Shown piece by piece: positions 8,614 to 18,545 of a stretch of DNA of 64,000 bases. A program made the translations under genes and the position numbers. The stretch spans positions 1 to 64,000 of the forward strand of contig NZ_BOOW01000045.1 of NCBI RefSeq assembly GCF_016863435.1, given 5' to 3'. Position 1 is the stretch's first letter. The number at the start of each line of letters is the position of its first letter. The DNA is from Sinosporangium siamense (GTDB lineage Bacteria; Actinomycetota; Actinomycetes; Streptosporangiales; Streptosporangiaceae). The notes beneath the pieces are model-generated. The model searched no databases, was not told the origin of the DNA, and saw only the letters and a program-made list of their open reading frames with translations.

Positions 8614-9377
8614 CCGTCTTGGACTCATTTTCGTTGCAGGGCAAGGTCGCCGTGGTCACTGGGGCCAGCCGCGGCATCGGCCGGGCCCTGGCCCAGGCCC
8701 TGGGCGAGGCGGGTGCGGCGGTCGCGGTGACCGCCCGCACCTTGGAGGCCGCCGAGAAAGCTGCCGATGAGCTTCAAGCCTCCGGGATCACGGCGCTGCC
8801 GATCGAACTCGAGGTGACCGATCCGGCTCAGGCCGACCGGATGGTGGAGCTGGTCAGTGAGGGACTGGGCCCGATCGATGTATTGGTCAACAATGCCGGC
8901 ATCAGTATCGGCCGGGAGGCTCTGGACACCCCCGTCGAGCTCTGGCGCGAGGTGCTGGCCACCAACCTGGACGGGGTCTGGCACTGCAGCAAGGCGGTCG
9001 GTGCGCAGATGGCCGCACGGGGCGGGGGGAGCATCGTCAACATCGGCTCGATGTCGGCCATGATCGTCAACCGGCCCCGGTGGCAGCCCGCCTATCTGGC
9101 CTCCAAGGCGGCGGTGCACCAGTTGACCAAGGCTTTGGCTGCCGAGTGGGCACCGCACGGGATCCGGGTCAACGCGCTCGCCCCCGGTTACATCCTCACC
9201 GAGGCGTCCCCCGTGGACCAGCCGGAATATCGCGAATGGTGCGTCGAGCCCGCCGCGATGAAGCGGTACGGCCTGCCTGAGGAACTCGGCCCGGCGGTCG
9301 TCTTCCTGGCCGGCCAGGCATCCAGCTTCATGACGGGCTCTGTGGTGGTAATCGACGGCGGGTTCACGCTCTTTTAG
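8610..9377 (+). CDS. SDR-family NAD(P)-dependent oxidoreductase
   Basis: This classical short-chain dehydrogenase has 255 residues. The cofactor motif TGASRGIG spans 18-25, NNAG 94-97, and the catalytic set is Ser147, Tyr162 and Lys166 (YLASK). The ATG at 8610 overlaps the mutarotase stop (ATGA) and has AGGAAG upstream, so I use it rather than an in-frame upstream extension. As last gene of the sugar operon it probably oxidises the imported sugar or a derivative, as glucose- or gluconate-type SDRs do; the exact substrate is unknown. Confidence 0.92.
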   Translation: MTVLDSFSLQGKVAVVTGASRGIGRALAQALGEAGAAVAVTARTLEAAEKAADELQASGITALPIELEVTDPAQADRMVELVSEGLGPIDVLVNNAGISIGREALDTPVELWREVLATNLDGVWHCSKAVGAQMAARGGGSIVNIGSMSAMIVNRPRWQPAYLASKAAVHQLTKALAAEWAPHGIRVNALAPGYILTEASPVDQPEYREWCVEPAAMKRYGLPEELGPAVVFLAGQASSFMTGSVVVIDGGFTLF

Positions 9378-9411
9378 GGGCGGATGCCGTCCGGCCGGCG
9401 CGGTTCCGGCA

Positions 9412-9516
9412 GTGCGCCGCGACCTCAAGGGGATCAAACCCTAGGAGATCCGGCTTCGCCGTACTCTCCGCTTGGAAACGCCCGTGTCCCCGTCTCGCCC
9501 GACAGGGACACGGGCG
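9412..9516 (+). repeat. Direct repeat copy B (GTPase gene tail plus terminator)
   Basis: This segment encodes VRRDLKGIKP followed by TAG and the same hairpin that ends the GTPase gene at 1606-1722. It has no GTPase gene in front of it: upstream sequence is the SDR gene. It lacks 12 bases found in copy A and differs at scattered positions. It marks the right boundary of the sugar module. Confidence 0.9.
9481..9514. terminator. Convergent transcription terminator (copy B)
   Basis: A perfect 10-bp stem (CCCGTGTCCC at 9481-9490 and GGGACACGGG at 9505-9514) encloses a 14-base loop. It lies between the convergent ends of the SDR gene and the P5C dehydrogenase gene and can end transcription from both sides. 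Confidence 0.75.
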
Positions 9517-9525
9517 TGCTGATGG

Positions 9526-11151
<1,626 letters not shown>

Positions 11152-11174
11152 GGGAGACCTCTTCTTGACGATTC

Positions 11175-12101
11175 TTAGCGAGACGTGAACGAGCGCAGGA
11201 AGAAGGCGATGTTGGCCGGGCGTTCGGCGAGCCGGCGCATGAAGTAGCCGTACCAGTCGTCCCCGTACGGCACGTATACCCGCATCGTGTGCCCGGCCCG
11301 GGCGAGTGCCTCCTGCTTGTCCGTGCGGATGCCGTACAGCATTTGGTACTCGTAGCCGCCCCGGCTCCTGCCGTACCGATCGGCGAGGGTCTCGGTGATC
11401 TCGATCAGCCGGTCGTCGTGCGTGGCGATCATCGGGTAACCCCGGCCCCCCATGAGGATCCGGAGTGTCCGCACATAGGCCCGGTCGACGTCGGCCTTCT
11501 TCTGGTGCGCGACCGAGGCGGGCTCGCGGTAGGCGCCCTTGACCAGCCGCACCCGCGACCCCTCGTAGGCGAGATCGCGGCAGTCCGCTTCGCTGCGGAA
11601 CAGGTAGGACTGGAGGGCGACGCCGGTGGAGGGGAAATCCGCCCGCAGATCGCGGAGAATGCCCAGGGTGGAGTCGACCGTGGTGTGGTCCTCCATGTCC
11701 AGGGTGACGGTGGTTCCCGCTGCTTTGGCGGCCTCGCAGATGGTGCGGGCGTGCTCAAGCGCGATGCGGTCGCCTTCGGCGCCCAGCGCCTGCCCGACCG
11801 CGGACAACTTCACCGACACCTCGGCCCGGTCGGCCATGCCGTACGGCTGGAGCGCCTCCAGCAAGGTCACATAGGCCTTGGCCGTCCCCGCTGCCGCCGC
11901 GGCGTCACGTGTTTCCTCACCGAGGTGGTCGATGGTGACGGTGAGCCCGGCGTCGATCAGCCGCTGGGTGGCCGCGACCACGTCCGCGGTCGCCTCCCCG
12001 GCCACGAAGCGGTCGACGACTTTACGAGTGACCGGGAAACCGGAGACGGCGCGCCGTACCAGAGCACTGCGCGAACCGGCCAGAAGCAGGGAACCGAGCA
12101 T
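11175..12101 (-). CDS. Proline dehydrogenase (FAD, monofunctional)
   Basis: This 308-residue TIM-barrel flavoenzyme oxidises proline to P5C and passes electrons to the respiratory chain. Recognisable family segments are SVKLSAVGQALG, TLDMEDHTTVDSTL, VRLVKGAYREP and the C-terminal YVPYGDDWYGYFMRRLAERP that contacts proline and FAD. It is first in the operon with P5C dehydrogenase. A PucR-type regulator is transcribed divergently only 55 bases away, so proline-responsive control is likely. The ribosome-binding site is weak. Confidence 0.95.
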   Translation of the reverse strand: MLGSLLLAGSRSALVRRAVSGFPVTRKVVDRFVAGEATADVVAATQRLIDAGLTVTIDHLGEETRDAAAAAGTAKAYVTLLEALQPYGMADRAEVSVKLSAVGQALGAEGDRIALEHARTICEAAKAAGTTVTLDMEDHTTVDSTLGILRDLRADFPSTGVALQSYLFRSEADCRDLAYEGSRVRLVKGAYREPASVAHQKKADVDRAYVRTLRILMGGRGYPMIATHDDRLIEITETLADRYGRSRGGYEYQMLYGIRTDKQEALARAGHTMRVYVPYGDDWYGYFMRRLAERPANIAFFLRSFTSR

Positions 12102-12156
12102 GTATTCAGCCTAAAACCGCAGTTCACAGCAGATCCATCGACATCCGCCACGGCCG

Positions 12157-13266
12157 GTGGCACAAGTGTTCATACAAATGCACAACAATGGAGTGGTGCA
12201 GGAGGAGCTCCAAGAGACGATCGACGAGATAGCGGGTGTTCTCGGCGCTTCAGCGACGCTGGAGGACCGTTCCTTTCAGTTGATCGCATACGGCGCGCAG
12301 AGCGGCGACATCGACAGGGTGCGCCAGGATTCCATCCTGCGCCGCCGTGCCACCGACGAGGTGCGCGACTACTTCGAGCGGTTCGGCATCGCCGCCGCCG
12401 CCACCCCCGTCCGCATCCCCGCCGACACCGATCTCGGGGTGCTCGCCCGGGTCTGCGTGCCTCTGCGGCACGGCGAGGTGACCTACGGCTATCTGTGGCT
12501 GCTCGACTCAGGCCCGCTCACCGACGAGCGGCTCGCCCGCGTCACCCCCTTGGTCGCCCGCGCCGCCTCCGTTCTCGCGCAGGACGCCCGGGGCCGCCAG
12601 GACCTCGGCCGTGATCTTCGCGCCCTGTTCGCCTCCGACGCCGGCGAACGCGCCGGAGCCCTGGAACGCCTCGACCTCCAAGGCCCCGTGGCGGCGATAG
12701 CCGTACGCGAGGCCCCCGGGCGTGTCGTCCCGCTCTGGACCCTGCCCCGCACCGTGCTGGCCCGGACCGGATCACCGGTCGCCCTCCTCGCGCCCGCCCA
12801 CCAGGCCGCCGACGTCGCCGCCCGCGTCCAGGGCATGTACGGCACAGCCGCCGGAATCGGCGGAGTCCGGATCGACCTCGCCGACGCCTGGCTGAGCTGG
12901 CGCGAGGCACTCCACGCCCTGCGGATCGCCGAGCACATCCCGCGCTTCGCCCCGACGGCGCACTGGGCCGACCTCGGCCCGCACCGCCACCTCGCCCGGC
13001 TCGGCAGCCCCGACCTGCGCGAACTCGCCGTCGCGACCAAGGCGCTGCTCGGCGACGAGGAGCTTGTGCGCACGGTCGAGTGCTATCTCGATCACGCAGG
13101 CGACGTGAAGGCCACCGCGGCCGAGCTCGGGGTGCACCGGCAGACCCTCTATTACCGGCTGGGCAAGGCGAGCCGCCTCACCGGGCTCGACCTGCACCAG
13201 GGCGACGACCGGCTCGCCGCACAGCTGGGGTTGAAGGCGGCGCGGCTACTCAAAGGTCACATGTGA
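12157..13266 (+). CDS. PucR-family transcriptional regulator, likely of proline catabolism
   Basis: This protein of up to 369 residues has the C-terminal PucR-type HTH (about 300-365; KATAAELGVHRQTLYYRL) and an N-terminal sensor with GAF-like character (LEDRSFQLIAYG). By position it probably activates the divergent proline dehydrogenase operon, as described for proline-responsive PucR proteins of other actinomycetes. The start is uncertain: GTG 12157, ATG 12178 and GTG 12193/12196 all lack a good ribosome-binding site. Its 3' end overlaps the convergent AAA+ ATPase gene by 21 bases. Confidence 0.9.
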   Translation: MAQVFIQMHNNGVVQEELQETIDEIAGVLGASATLEDRSFQLIAYGAQSGDIDRVRQDSILRRRATDEVRDYFERFGIAAAATPVRIPADTDLGVLARVCVPLRHGEVTYGYLWLLDSGPLTDERLARVTPLVARAASVLAQDARGRQDLGRDLRALFASDAGERAGALERLDLQGPVAAIAVREAPGRVVPLWTLPRTVLARTGSPVALLAPAHQAADVAARVQGMYGTAAGIGGVRIDLADAWLSWREALHALRIAEHIPRFAPTAHWADLGPHRHLARLGSPDLRELAVATKALLGDEELVRTVECYLDHAGDVKATAAELGVHRQTLYYRLGKASRLTGLDLHQGDDRLAAQLGLKAARLLKGHM

Positions 13267-14793
13267 TCCGAATGCCGTCCCGTGGTGCGGCATGCCGTCC
13301 AGCTCGAAATCGTGATCGCCAAGGCTCTCCTCCGGAAGGCGCTCGCCGCCGCCGAGCAGGGTGCGGGTGAGCGCCTGACGCTCGTCCAGCATCTCGTCGA
13401 GCACGGTCTTGAGCAGCTCCCCGTCGAGCTCGGACACCCACTCCCGCTCACGCAGCGCGGCGAGTACGGCGCGGCGCAGGAGCTCCTTGAAGAACGACGC
13501 GGTCATGCCTTCGGTGTCCGCCACCAGCCCGTCGAGATCGTCGGGAACGGTGAGCTCGCCGGCATAAAGCTTGAGCAAAGCCAGCCTGCCGTCGGCGTCC
13601 GGCTTCGGCACCTCGACGGCGAAGTCCACCCGGCCGGGCCTGTGCGCGAGCGCCGATTCGAGCACCTCGGCGCGGTTCGTCGTCAGGACGAACGTGACGT
13701 CGGCGTCGGCCCCCACCCCGTCCATGGCGTCCAGCAGCGTGAACAGCAAAGGATTGCCCTCGGGATCGTATGACCTGTCCCTGGCCACCAGATCGACGTC
13801 CTCCACCACGACGATCGCCGGCTGGAGCCGCCGCGCCAGCGTCGCCGCGTGCGAGATGAACCTCAGCGCCACACCCGTCATCACGATCACCGTGCAGTCG
13901 GTCATACGGCCCATGAGGTAGCGCACCGTGTGCGTCTTGCCCGTTCCCGGCGGGCCGTGCAGGAGCAGGCCGCGCTTCAGGTGCTGGCCGTGGGCGCGCA
14001 GCCGTACCGCCTCCTCCCCGATGGCCGCCACATGCCGGTCGATCGAGGAGAGCACCCCGTCGGGCAGAATCACCTGATCCGCCGTCACCTCGGGGCGGGG
14101 GAGGAAGGTCACAAGCTCGTTGCCCCGGTGCTCGCTGATGCCGAACATCAACACCTGCCCGCGGCACACGTCAAGCTCACGCATCAGGCGCGTCACCTCG
14201 TCGCGCACCGCCGTGGCCGCCTCACGCGAGGTCGCCAGCACGTCGATGCGGCAGTCGTCGCCGCCGTGCTCCTGCGCCCCGCGCAGACCCAGGACAACGG
14301 GCAGCCCGCCGGGCGCCCACGTGCACACGAGGCCGAGCCGCACGACCTCCATCGTCTCCTCCGGGCCCACGGCGGCTGTGCCGTAGTCGACCGGGCCGAG
14401 GTCGAAGGTGTCCCAGCTCGTCTCGGTCAGGGTGAGCATCGTGACGATGTCGGTGTGCTCCCGGCCGGGACCGGACAGACCGAACCACTCGGCGGCGGTC
14501 TCGCGGCTCGCGAGATAGGCCTCCGCACCCCGCTGGAGCGAGGCGTGCTCCCAGACGGGGAAGGTCTCGGTGACGCAGACCAGCTCCCGGGGGGAGGCGC
14601 CGATATGCTCCCTGATCTTCACGAGGAGCGGGGAGGCGTCCCGGTCCGACTTGAGGACGTGTCTCGCCTCTTCCATGAGGGCCCTGAGTGATCGGCCTAG
14701 AGCTTGTGCGTCATGGAGTTCCATGTGGTCGCTTTCGCGTCGGCTGACGGAGATCTTCACTCTTCCAGACGCTCGGCTGAAATGCGCATTCAT
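13246..14793 (-). CDS. AAA+ family ATPase
   Basis: This protein of about 515 residues has one AAA+ module in its C-terminal half: Walker A GPPGTGKT (280-287), Walker B VVVEDVDL (328-335), sensor 1 TTNR (371-374) and an arginine-containing RPGRVD (385-390). The N-terminal half has no motif I recognise and may bind a substrate or adaptor. It resembles single-module ATPases of the FtsH/proteasome-ATPase branch, without any protease domain. ATG at 14793 directly follows AGGAGGGAA (spacing short); ATG at 14724 is an alternative. Convergent with and overlapping the PucR gene. Function unknown. Confidence 0.85.
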   Translation of the reverse strand: MNAHFSRASGRVKISVSRRESDHMELHDAQALGRSLRALMEEARHVLKSDRDASPLLVKIREHIGASPRELVCVTETFPVWEHASLQRGAEAYLASRETAAEWFGLSGPGREHTDIVTMLTLTETSWDTFDLGPVDYGTAAVGPEETMEVVRLGLVCTWAPGGLPVVLGLRGAQEHGGDDCRIDVLATSREAATAVRDEVTRLMRELDVCRGQVLMFGISEHRGNELVTFLPRPEVTADQVILPDGVLSSIDRHVAAIGEEAVRLRAHGQHLKRGLLLHGPPGTGKTHTVRYLMGRMTDCTVIVMTGVALRFISHAATLARRLQPAIVVVEDVDLVARDRSYDPEGNPLLFTLLDAMDGVGADADVTFVLTTNRAEVLESALAHRPGRVDFAVEVPKPDADGRLALLKLYAGELTVPDDLDGLVADTEGMTASFFKELLRRAVLAALREREWVSELDGELLKTVLDEMLDERQALTRTLLGGGERLPEESLGDHDFELDGMPHHGTAFGSHVTFE

Positions 14794-15019
14794 TTCCCTC
14801 CTGGCCGCCAAAACGGACAATTCACGTGTTGTTCAACGTATGTCCAGGAGTGTGATGAAAGCTCTCCAGGGCCTCTTCGGCAATCTCACCGGGGGAGCCG
14901 TCGAGTTCCGCCCATGTCAGGGGGCTGTTTCCCGCATACTGAGGACGGTCCCTGGCAGGACGTCGCGTTCAGCTTGTGCCCCCACAGGCGCGGCGGTGAC
15001 CAAGTGTCGAGGCTCAACC
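14794..15019. other. Divergent spacer between AAA+ ATPase and WhiB genes
   Basis: This 226-base stretch must hold both promoters. I saw no clear inverted repeat or paired -35/-10 boxes and no gene. Confidence 0.35.
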
Positions 15020-15289
15020 ATGAACGCGGAGGTTCAAGTGCATTCCTCGTCCGTGCGTGACACCTTCTGGATGCGGCAGGCGGCCTGCCGCGACGTCGAT
15101 CCGGAGATCTTCTTCCCCATCGGCTCCGCGCCCTCACGCACCCAGCTCGCCCTCGCCAGGCATGTGTGCTCTCGGTGCCCGGTCACCGAGATGTGCCTTA
15201 ACTACGCCCTCGACACCGGCCAGTCCGCCGGCGTCTGGGCGGGCACGACCGAACAGGAACGCCGGGCCCTACGCGAGACGGTGCCATAG
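15020..15289 (+). CDS. WhiB-family iron-sulfur transcription factor
   Basis: This 89-residue protein has the four cluster-binding cysteines Cys23, Cys50, Cys53 and Cys59 in the WhiB spacing (C-x26-C-x2-C-x5-C), followed by GVWAG (71-75), the family's Gly/Trp turn, and a short basic tail. WhiB proteins bind a 4Fe-4S cluster and act with a sigma factor in redox or developmental control. The ATG at 15020 has GAGG 7 bases upstream; longer in-frame readings have no WhiB homology. The type II NADH dehydrogenase downstream may be linked through redox, but that is speculation. Confidence 0.95.
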   Translation: MNAEVQVHSSSVRDTFWMRQAACRDVDPEIFFPIGSAPSRTQLALARHVCSRCPVTEMCLNYALDTGQSAGVWAGTTEQERRALRETVP

Positions 15290-15298
15290 CGTCACTGC

Positions 15299-15408
15299 GT
15301 GCCTTGATGTTGGGTACGGCGAGAGCCGTGCCTTGGCGTTTCGGTATGACAAGTGTGCCTTGGCGTTTTGGCATGACAAGCGTGCTTTAACGGTTCGGCA
15401 CGGCAGGC
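15299..15408. repeat. Imperfect tandem repeat, about 27-bp units
   Basis: Four units begin GTGCCTTG or GTGCTTTA at 15299, 15328, 15355 and 15382. The second and third (15328-15354 and 15355-15381) are nearly identical; the first and fourth are diverged. They fill the gap between the WhiB and NADH dehydrogenase genes. Confidence 0.75.
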
Positions 15409-15465
15409 CCGCCGCGTTTGAGATGCTTGAGGTAACGATCCGCGGCGGGCGGGTAGGGGGCGGTT

Positions 15466-16836
15466 ATGACCGCATCCACATTTCACATTGTTATCATCGG
15501 CGGGGGATACGTCGGGATGAACACGGCGTTGCGATTGCAACGCACACTCCGTCCTGAGCTGCGAGACGGCAACGTCTCGATCACCGTGCTCGACGCCGAC
15601 TCCTACATGACCTACCAGCCCTTTCTCCCCGAGGCCGCCGCAGGCGCCCTGGAACCCCGCCACGTGGTGGTTCCCCTCAGACAGGTGCTTCCGGCGTGCT
15701 CCATCCTCAACGGCTGGGTCATGGGCATGGACACCGCCCGCCGCACGATCGACTTCCAGCCCCAGCAGGGCCCCGGCCGGGTGATCTCCTACGACCTCCT
15801 CGTCGTGTCTCCCGGCTCGGTCTCCCGCACCCTGCCCATCCCCGGCCTGGCCGAACAGGGCATTGGCTTCAAAACCCTCGAAGAGGCCATCCACCTGCGC
15901 AACCAGGTCCTCGCCCAGCTGGACCTCGCCGCCTCCACCTCCGACCCCGACCTCCGCCGCCGCGCCCTCACCTTCGTCTTCGTCGGAGCCGGCTTCGCCG
16001 GCGTCGAAGCCCTGGCCGAACTCGAGGACCTGGCCCGCGACGCCTGCCGCTTCTTCCCCGGCATCGTTCCCGGCGACATGCGCTGGATCCTCGTGGAGGC
16101 CACCGACCGCGTCCTCCCCGAAGTCGGCCCCGACATGGGCCGCTGGACCGTCGAACAACTCCGCGCCCGCGGCATCGACGTACGCCTCTCCACCCGCCTG
16201 CACTCGGTCCGCGATGGCCACGTGGTCCTCGACGACGGCACCGAGTTCGACACCTCCACCCTGGTCTGGACAGCAGGCGTCAAACCCCACCCCATGATCG
16301 CCGGCAGCGACCTCCCCGCCGACGACAAAGGCCGCATCAAGGTCACCCCTTTCCTCAACGTCAAGGGCCGCCTGGACGTCTTCAGCGCCGGCGACTGCGC
16401 CGCCGTCCCCGACCTCACCAAGCCGGGGGAGTTCTGCGCCCCCAACGCCCAGCACGCGGTGAGGCAGGCCCACCGCCTGGCCGCCAACATCACGGCCTTG
16501 ATCCGGGGCGGCCGCCCGAGACCGTATCGCCATGCTTATGCGGGGTCGGTGGCGAGCCTGGGGCTCCACAAGGGGGTGGCCCAGGTGTACGGCATCAAGA
16601 TCCGCGGCGTCATAGCCTGGTTCCTCCACCGCACCTACCATTTGTCCCGAGTCCCCACCTTTAACCGAAAAGTCCGGATATTGGTGGACTGGACACTGGC
16701 CTTGTTCTTCCGCCGCGACATCGTCTCCCTGGGGGCCTTGGCCAACCCAAGGCAGGAATTCGAATTCGCCACCCGCCGAGACCTGGCCGAACGCGAAGCC
16801 CGCGCCCAGGTGGCCGGCGTTTCGGGGGAGAGCTGA
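15466..16836 (+). CDS. ndh: Type II NADH dehydrogenase (FAD-dependent)
   Basis: This 456-residue protein has two Rossmann folds: the FAD motif IIGGGYVGMNT (10-20) and the NADH motif FVFVGAGFAGVEA near residue 170. The FAD-site segment VFSAGDCAAVPD and the C-terminal hydrophobic/amphipathic region (LVDWTLALFFRRDIVSLG) for membrane attachment match NDH-2 enzymes. It passes electrons from NADH to menaquinone without proton pumping. The gene stands alone between the tandem-repeat spacer and a convergent HTH gene. Confidence 0.93.
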   Translation: MTASTFHIVIIGGGYVGMNTALRLQRTLRPELRDGNVSITVLDADSYMTYQPFLPEAAAGALEPRHVVVPLRQVLPACSILNGWVMGMDTARRTIDFQPQQGPGRVISYDLLVVSPGSVSRTLPIPGLAEQGIGFKTLEEAIHLRNQVLAQLDLAASTSDPDLRRRALTFVFVGAGFAGVEALAELEDLARDACRFFPGIVPGDMRWILVEATDRVLPEVGPDMGRWTVEQLRARGIDVRLSTRLHSVRDGHVVLDDGTEFDTSTLVWTAGVKPHPMIAGSDLPADDKGRIKVTPFLNVKGRLDVFSAGDCAAVPDLTKPGEFCAPNAQHAVRQAHRLAANITALIRGGRPRPYRHAYAGSVASLGLHKGVAQVYGIKIRGVIAWFLHRTYHLSRVPTFNRKVRILVDWTLALFFRRDIVSLGALANPRQEFEFATRRDLAEREARAQVAGVSGES

Positions 16837-16900
16837 GCCAGGCCCGGGCGTTCGATGGCCGCCTAACCCCTGGCCCGTTATGGCACCCTCGGTCGGAACC

Positions 16901-17323
16901 TCACTCCTCCACAACCCGCCGCACATCGGCGAGCAGCGCCGCGATATGCGAGTCCTCCGAAGCCGTGATCTCGCAAAACCCGTCCTCCGGCCGATAGGCG
17001 ATGTCCAGCCCGCCATCCACAAGTCGCCGAGCCCACCGCAGCGCCGTGTTGAGCTTCTCCTCGGGGATCTTCCGCCCCTGCGCGACCGCCGAGAGATTAC
17101 GAAGATTGGTCGCCGGCCCCGACTGCCGATGCTCCGCCCGAAGCCTCCACGGAATCGCCCGGCTGTGATCAAGCATCGCCTTCGACAACCCCGCCGCTCG
17201 CTTGGCCTGCAACACCCCCGACTCAGACACCCCAAACCGCTCCGCCAACTCCTGCACCGACCACCCCGCCTCCACCAGCCGCCCCAACTGCACCCGATCG
17301 ATCTTCGGCCTGCGCCCCGCCAT
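16901..17323 (-). CDS. Small HTH-containing protein of unknown function
   Basis: This 140-residue protein begins MAGRRPKIDRVQLGRLVEAG and contains a resolvase/IS-like helix-turn-helix (QELAERFGVSESGVLQAKRAAGL, about 25-48). The rest (NTALRWARRLVDGGLDIAYR...ITASEDSHIAALL) has no motif I know. I chose ATG 17323 because GGGAGGGG lies upstream; an upstream extension is not protein-like. It sits next to the tRNA-Pro gene and could be a remnant or cargo of an integrated element. Confidence 0.75.
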   Translation of the reverse strand: MAGRRPKIDRVQLGRLVEAGWSVQELAERFGVSESGVLQAKRAAGLSKAMLDHSRAIPWRLRAEHRQSGPATNLRNLSAVAQGRKIPEEKLNTALRWARRLVDGGLDIAYRPEDGFCEITASEDSHIAALLADVRRVVEE

Positions 17324-17472
17324 GACACCCCTCCCGTCGCCTGCCCCCATCCAACCCCACCAGCGACCCAAGCCCCCAGCACACCACCGAGTGCGCATGA
17401 GGCGCCGTTCTGCGCTAAGGTAATCACGTCCAGACCGAACAAGCCCCCACCCAGGGGACCAGGTCAAGACAA

Positions 17473-17549
<77 letters not shown>

Positions 17550-17752
17550 GGTTTTTTCTGGTCATAAAGGGTGTCTCTTGCGGAAGAGGCGCCCTTTCCG
17601 CGTTCTGGGTGACCAGGTGAGTGACTATCACGCTCTCTACGCGAAGATCCGATCCATTGCTTCGGCGCCGTTAAGGAGCACTGGCCGGAGCTGCTTTCGG
17701 TAGACCGCCTCCGTGACCGCCCCCGGCCTGAGCCCGCTCCACCAGAAGGCCG

Positions 17753-17913
17753 ATCACTGGCTATATGGAGCTGGACCGGCGTGGTGCCGATCTGCTCTTC
17801 CAAGTGATCACCGGGCGGGACAAGCGTGCCTCCATTGCAATCGCCTTAAATATACGAAGTGGACCAAGACATTCACCGATCCTCTGTTGCGCGCGGCGAT
17901 ACGGGGGTGGTAG
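17753..17913 (+). pseudogene. IstB-like (IS21-family helper ATPase) remnant
   Basis: In one frame the DNA reads YMELDRRGADLLFQVITGRD and KRASIAIA, the strand after Walker B of IstB-type ATPases. After about 17845 the match continues in another frame as KWTKTFTDPLLRAAI before a stop at 17911. It is 5'-truncated and frameshifted, so not functional. It marks former transposon insertion just downstream of the tRNA. Confidence 0.75.
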
Positions 17914-17932
17914 CCGAGACCGCATCCGGTTC

Positions 17933-18322
17933 TCAGCTGGGTAGCACGGCGAAGGGGTGATCGAAGACGTATTTCCAGCTGCCATCGGACTGGCGGCGGG
18001 CGACCTCGGCGGTTCCGGCGCGCAGCTCGACCGGGCCTCCGCTGGGATCGATTCCGCCGACGAGGTGGAAGTCGATGCCGCCCATGGCCAGATCGCCGTG
18101 CCGTATCCAATAGCGGGGCTTGAAGGTGATCGTCCCGCTCAGGCCGAGGAGCCGGCGCAGCGACTCTTCGATGGCGGACAGTCCGGTGATGGGAGCCTGG
18201 TCCGGCCCGGGCACCAGGACTGCGTCCGGCTCATACAGCTCGAGCATCGAGGCGAGGTCACCGGCATTAAAGGCCTCGGCCCAGAGAATGTTGATCTCTT
18301 CTGGCTGCGACGCCGTGGTCAT
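17933..18322 (-). CDS. SnoaL/NTF2-like protein (DUF4440 type)
   Basis: This 129-residue protein has the cone-shaped NTF2-like pattern: NILWAEAFNAGDLASMLELYEPDAVLVPGP, then ITGLSAIEESLRRLL and a C-terminal WKYVFDHPFA strand. Such proteins bind or isomerise small molecules; the substrate is unknown. ATG at 18322 has GGGAG 7 bases upstream. An in-frame ATG at 18424 with AAGAGGAA would add a 34-residue Pro/Ser-rich extension and cannot be ruled out. It is divergent from a MarR gene, across a large palindrome, and is probably its target. Confidence 0.85.
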   Translation of the reverse strand: MTTASQPEEINILWAEAFNAGDLASMLELYEPDAVLVPGPDQAPITGLSAIEESLRRLLGLSGTITFKPRYWIRHGDLAMGGIDFHLVGGIDPSGGPVELRAGTAEVARRQSDGSWKYVFDHPFAVLPS

Positions 18323-18455
18323 GATGGGCTCCCAAGCGATTGGATCGGTTGACGGGCTCGGTGGTGCGGCGGACATTGGGTCCGGCCCGGAATCGAAGGC
18401 GGATGTAGGGGGCATAACGGGCATTTCCTCTTGCGGTAGGACTCTGGACTCGTTG

Positions 18456-18483
18456 CATTGAAGTCAATGCATTGACTTCAATG
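18456..18483. promoter_or_regulatory. Perfect 28-bp palindrome, likely MarR operator
   Basis: The half-site CATTGAAGTCAATG (18456-18469) is followed at once by its exact reverse complement (18470-18483). Each half is itself an imperfect repeat of ATTGAnnTCAAT. A further half-like ATCAATG lies at 18491-18497. It separates the divergent NTF2-like and MarR genes and contains TTGACT -35-like boxes on both strands. Confidence 0.85.
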
Positions 18484-18545
18484 TAATGGCATCAATGTAA
18501 TATGAGCAAGTCCTGGCTCACATGTAAGGGGAGGGGGCGGGAGGC

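Noticed and set aside
15292-17442. A 716-residue open reading on the minus strand across the NADH dehydrogenase gene
   Set aside because: It is antisense to a clear NDH-2 gene, is low-complexity Gly/Arg-rich and has no homology; long antisense frames are usual at this GC content.
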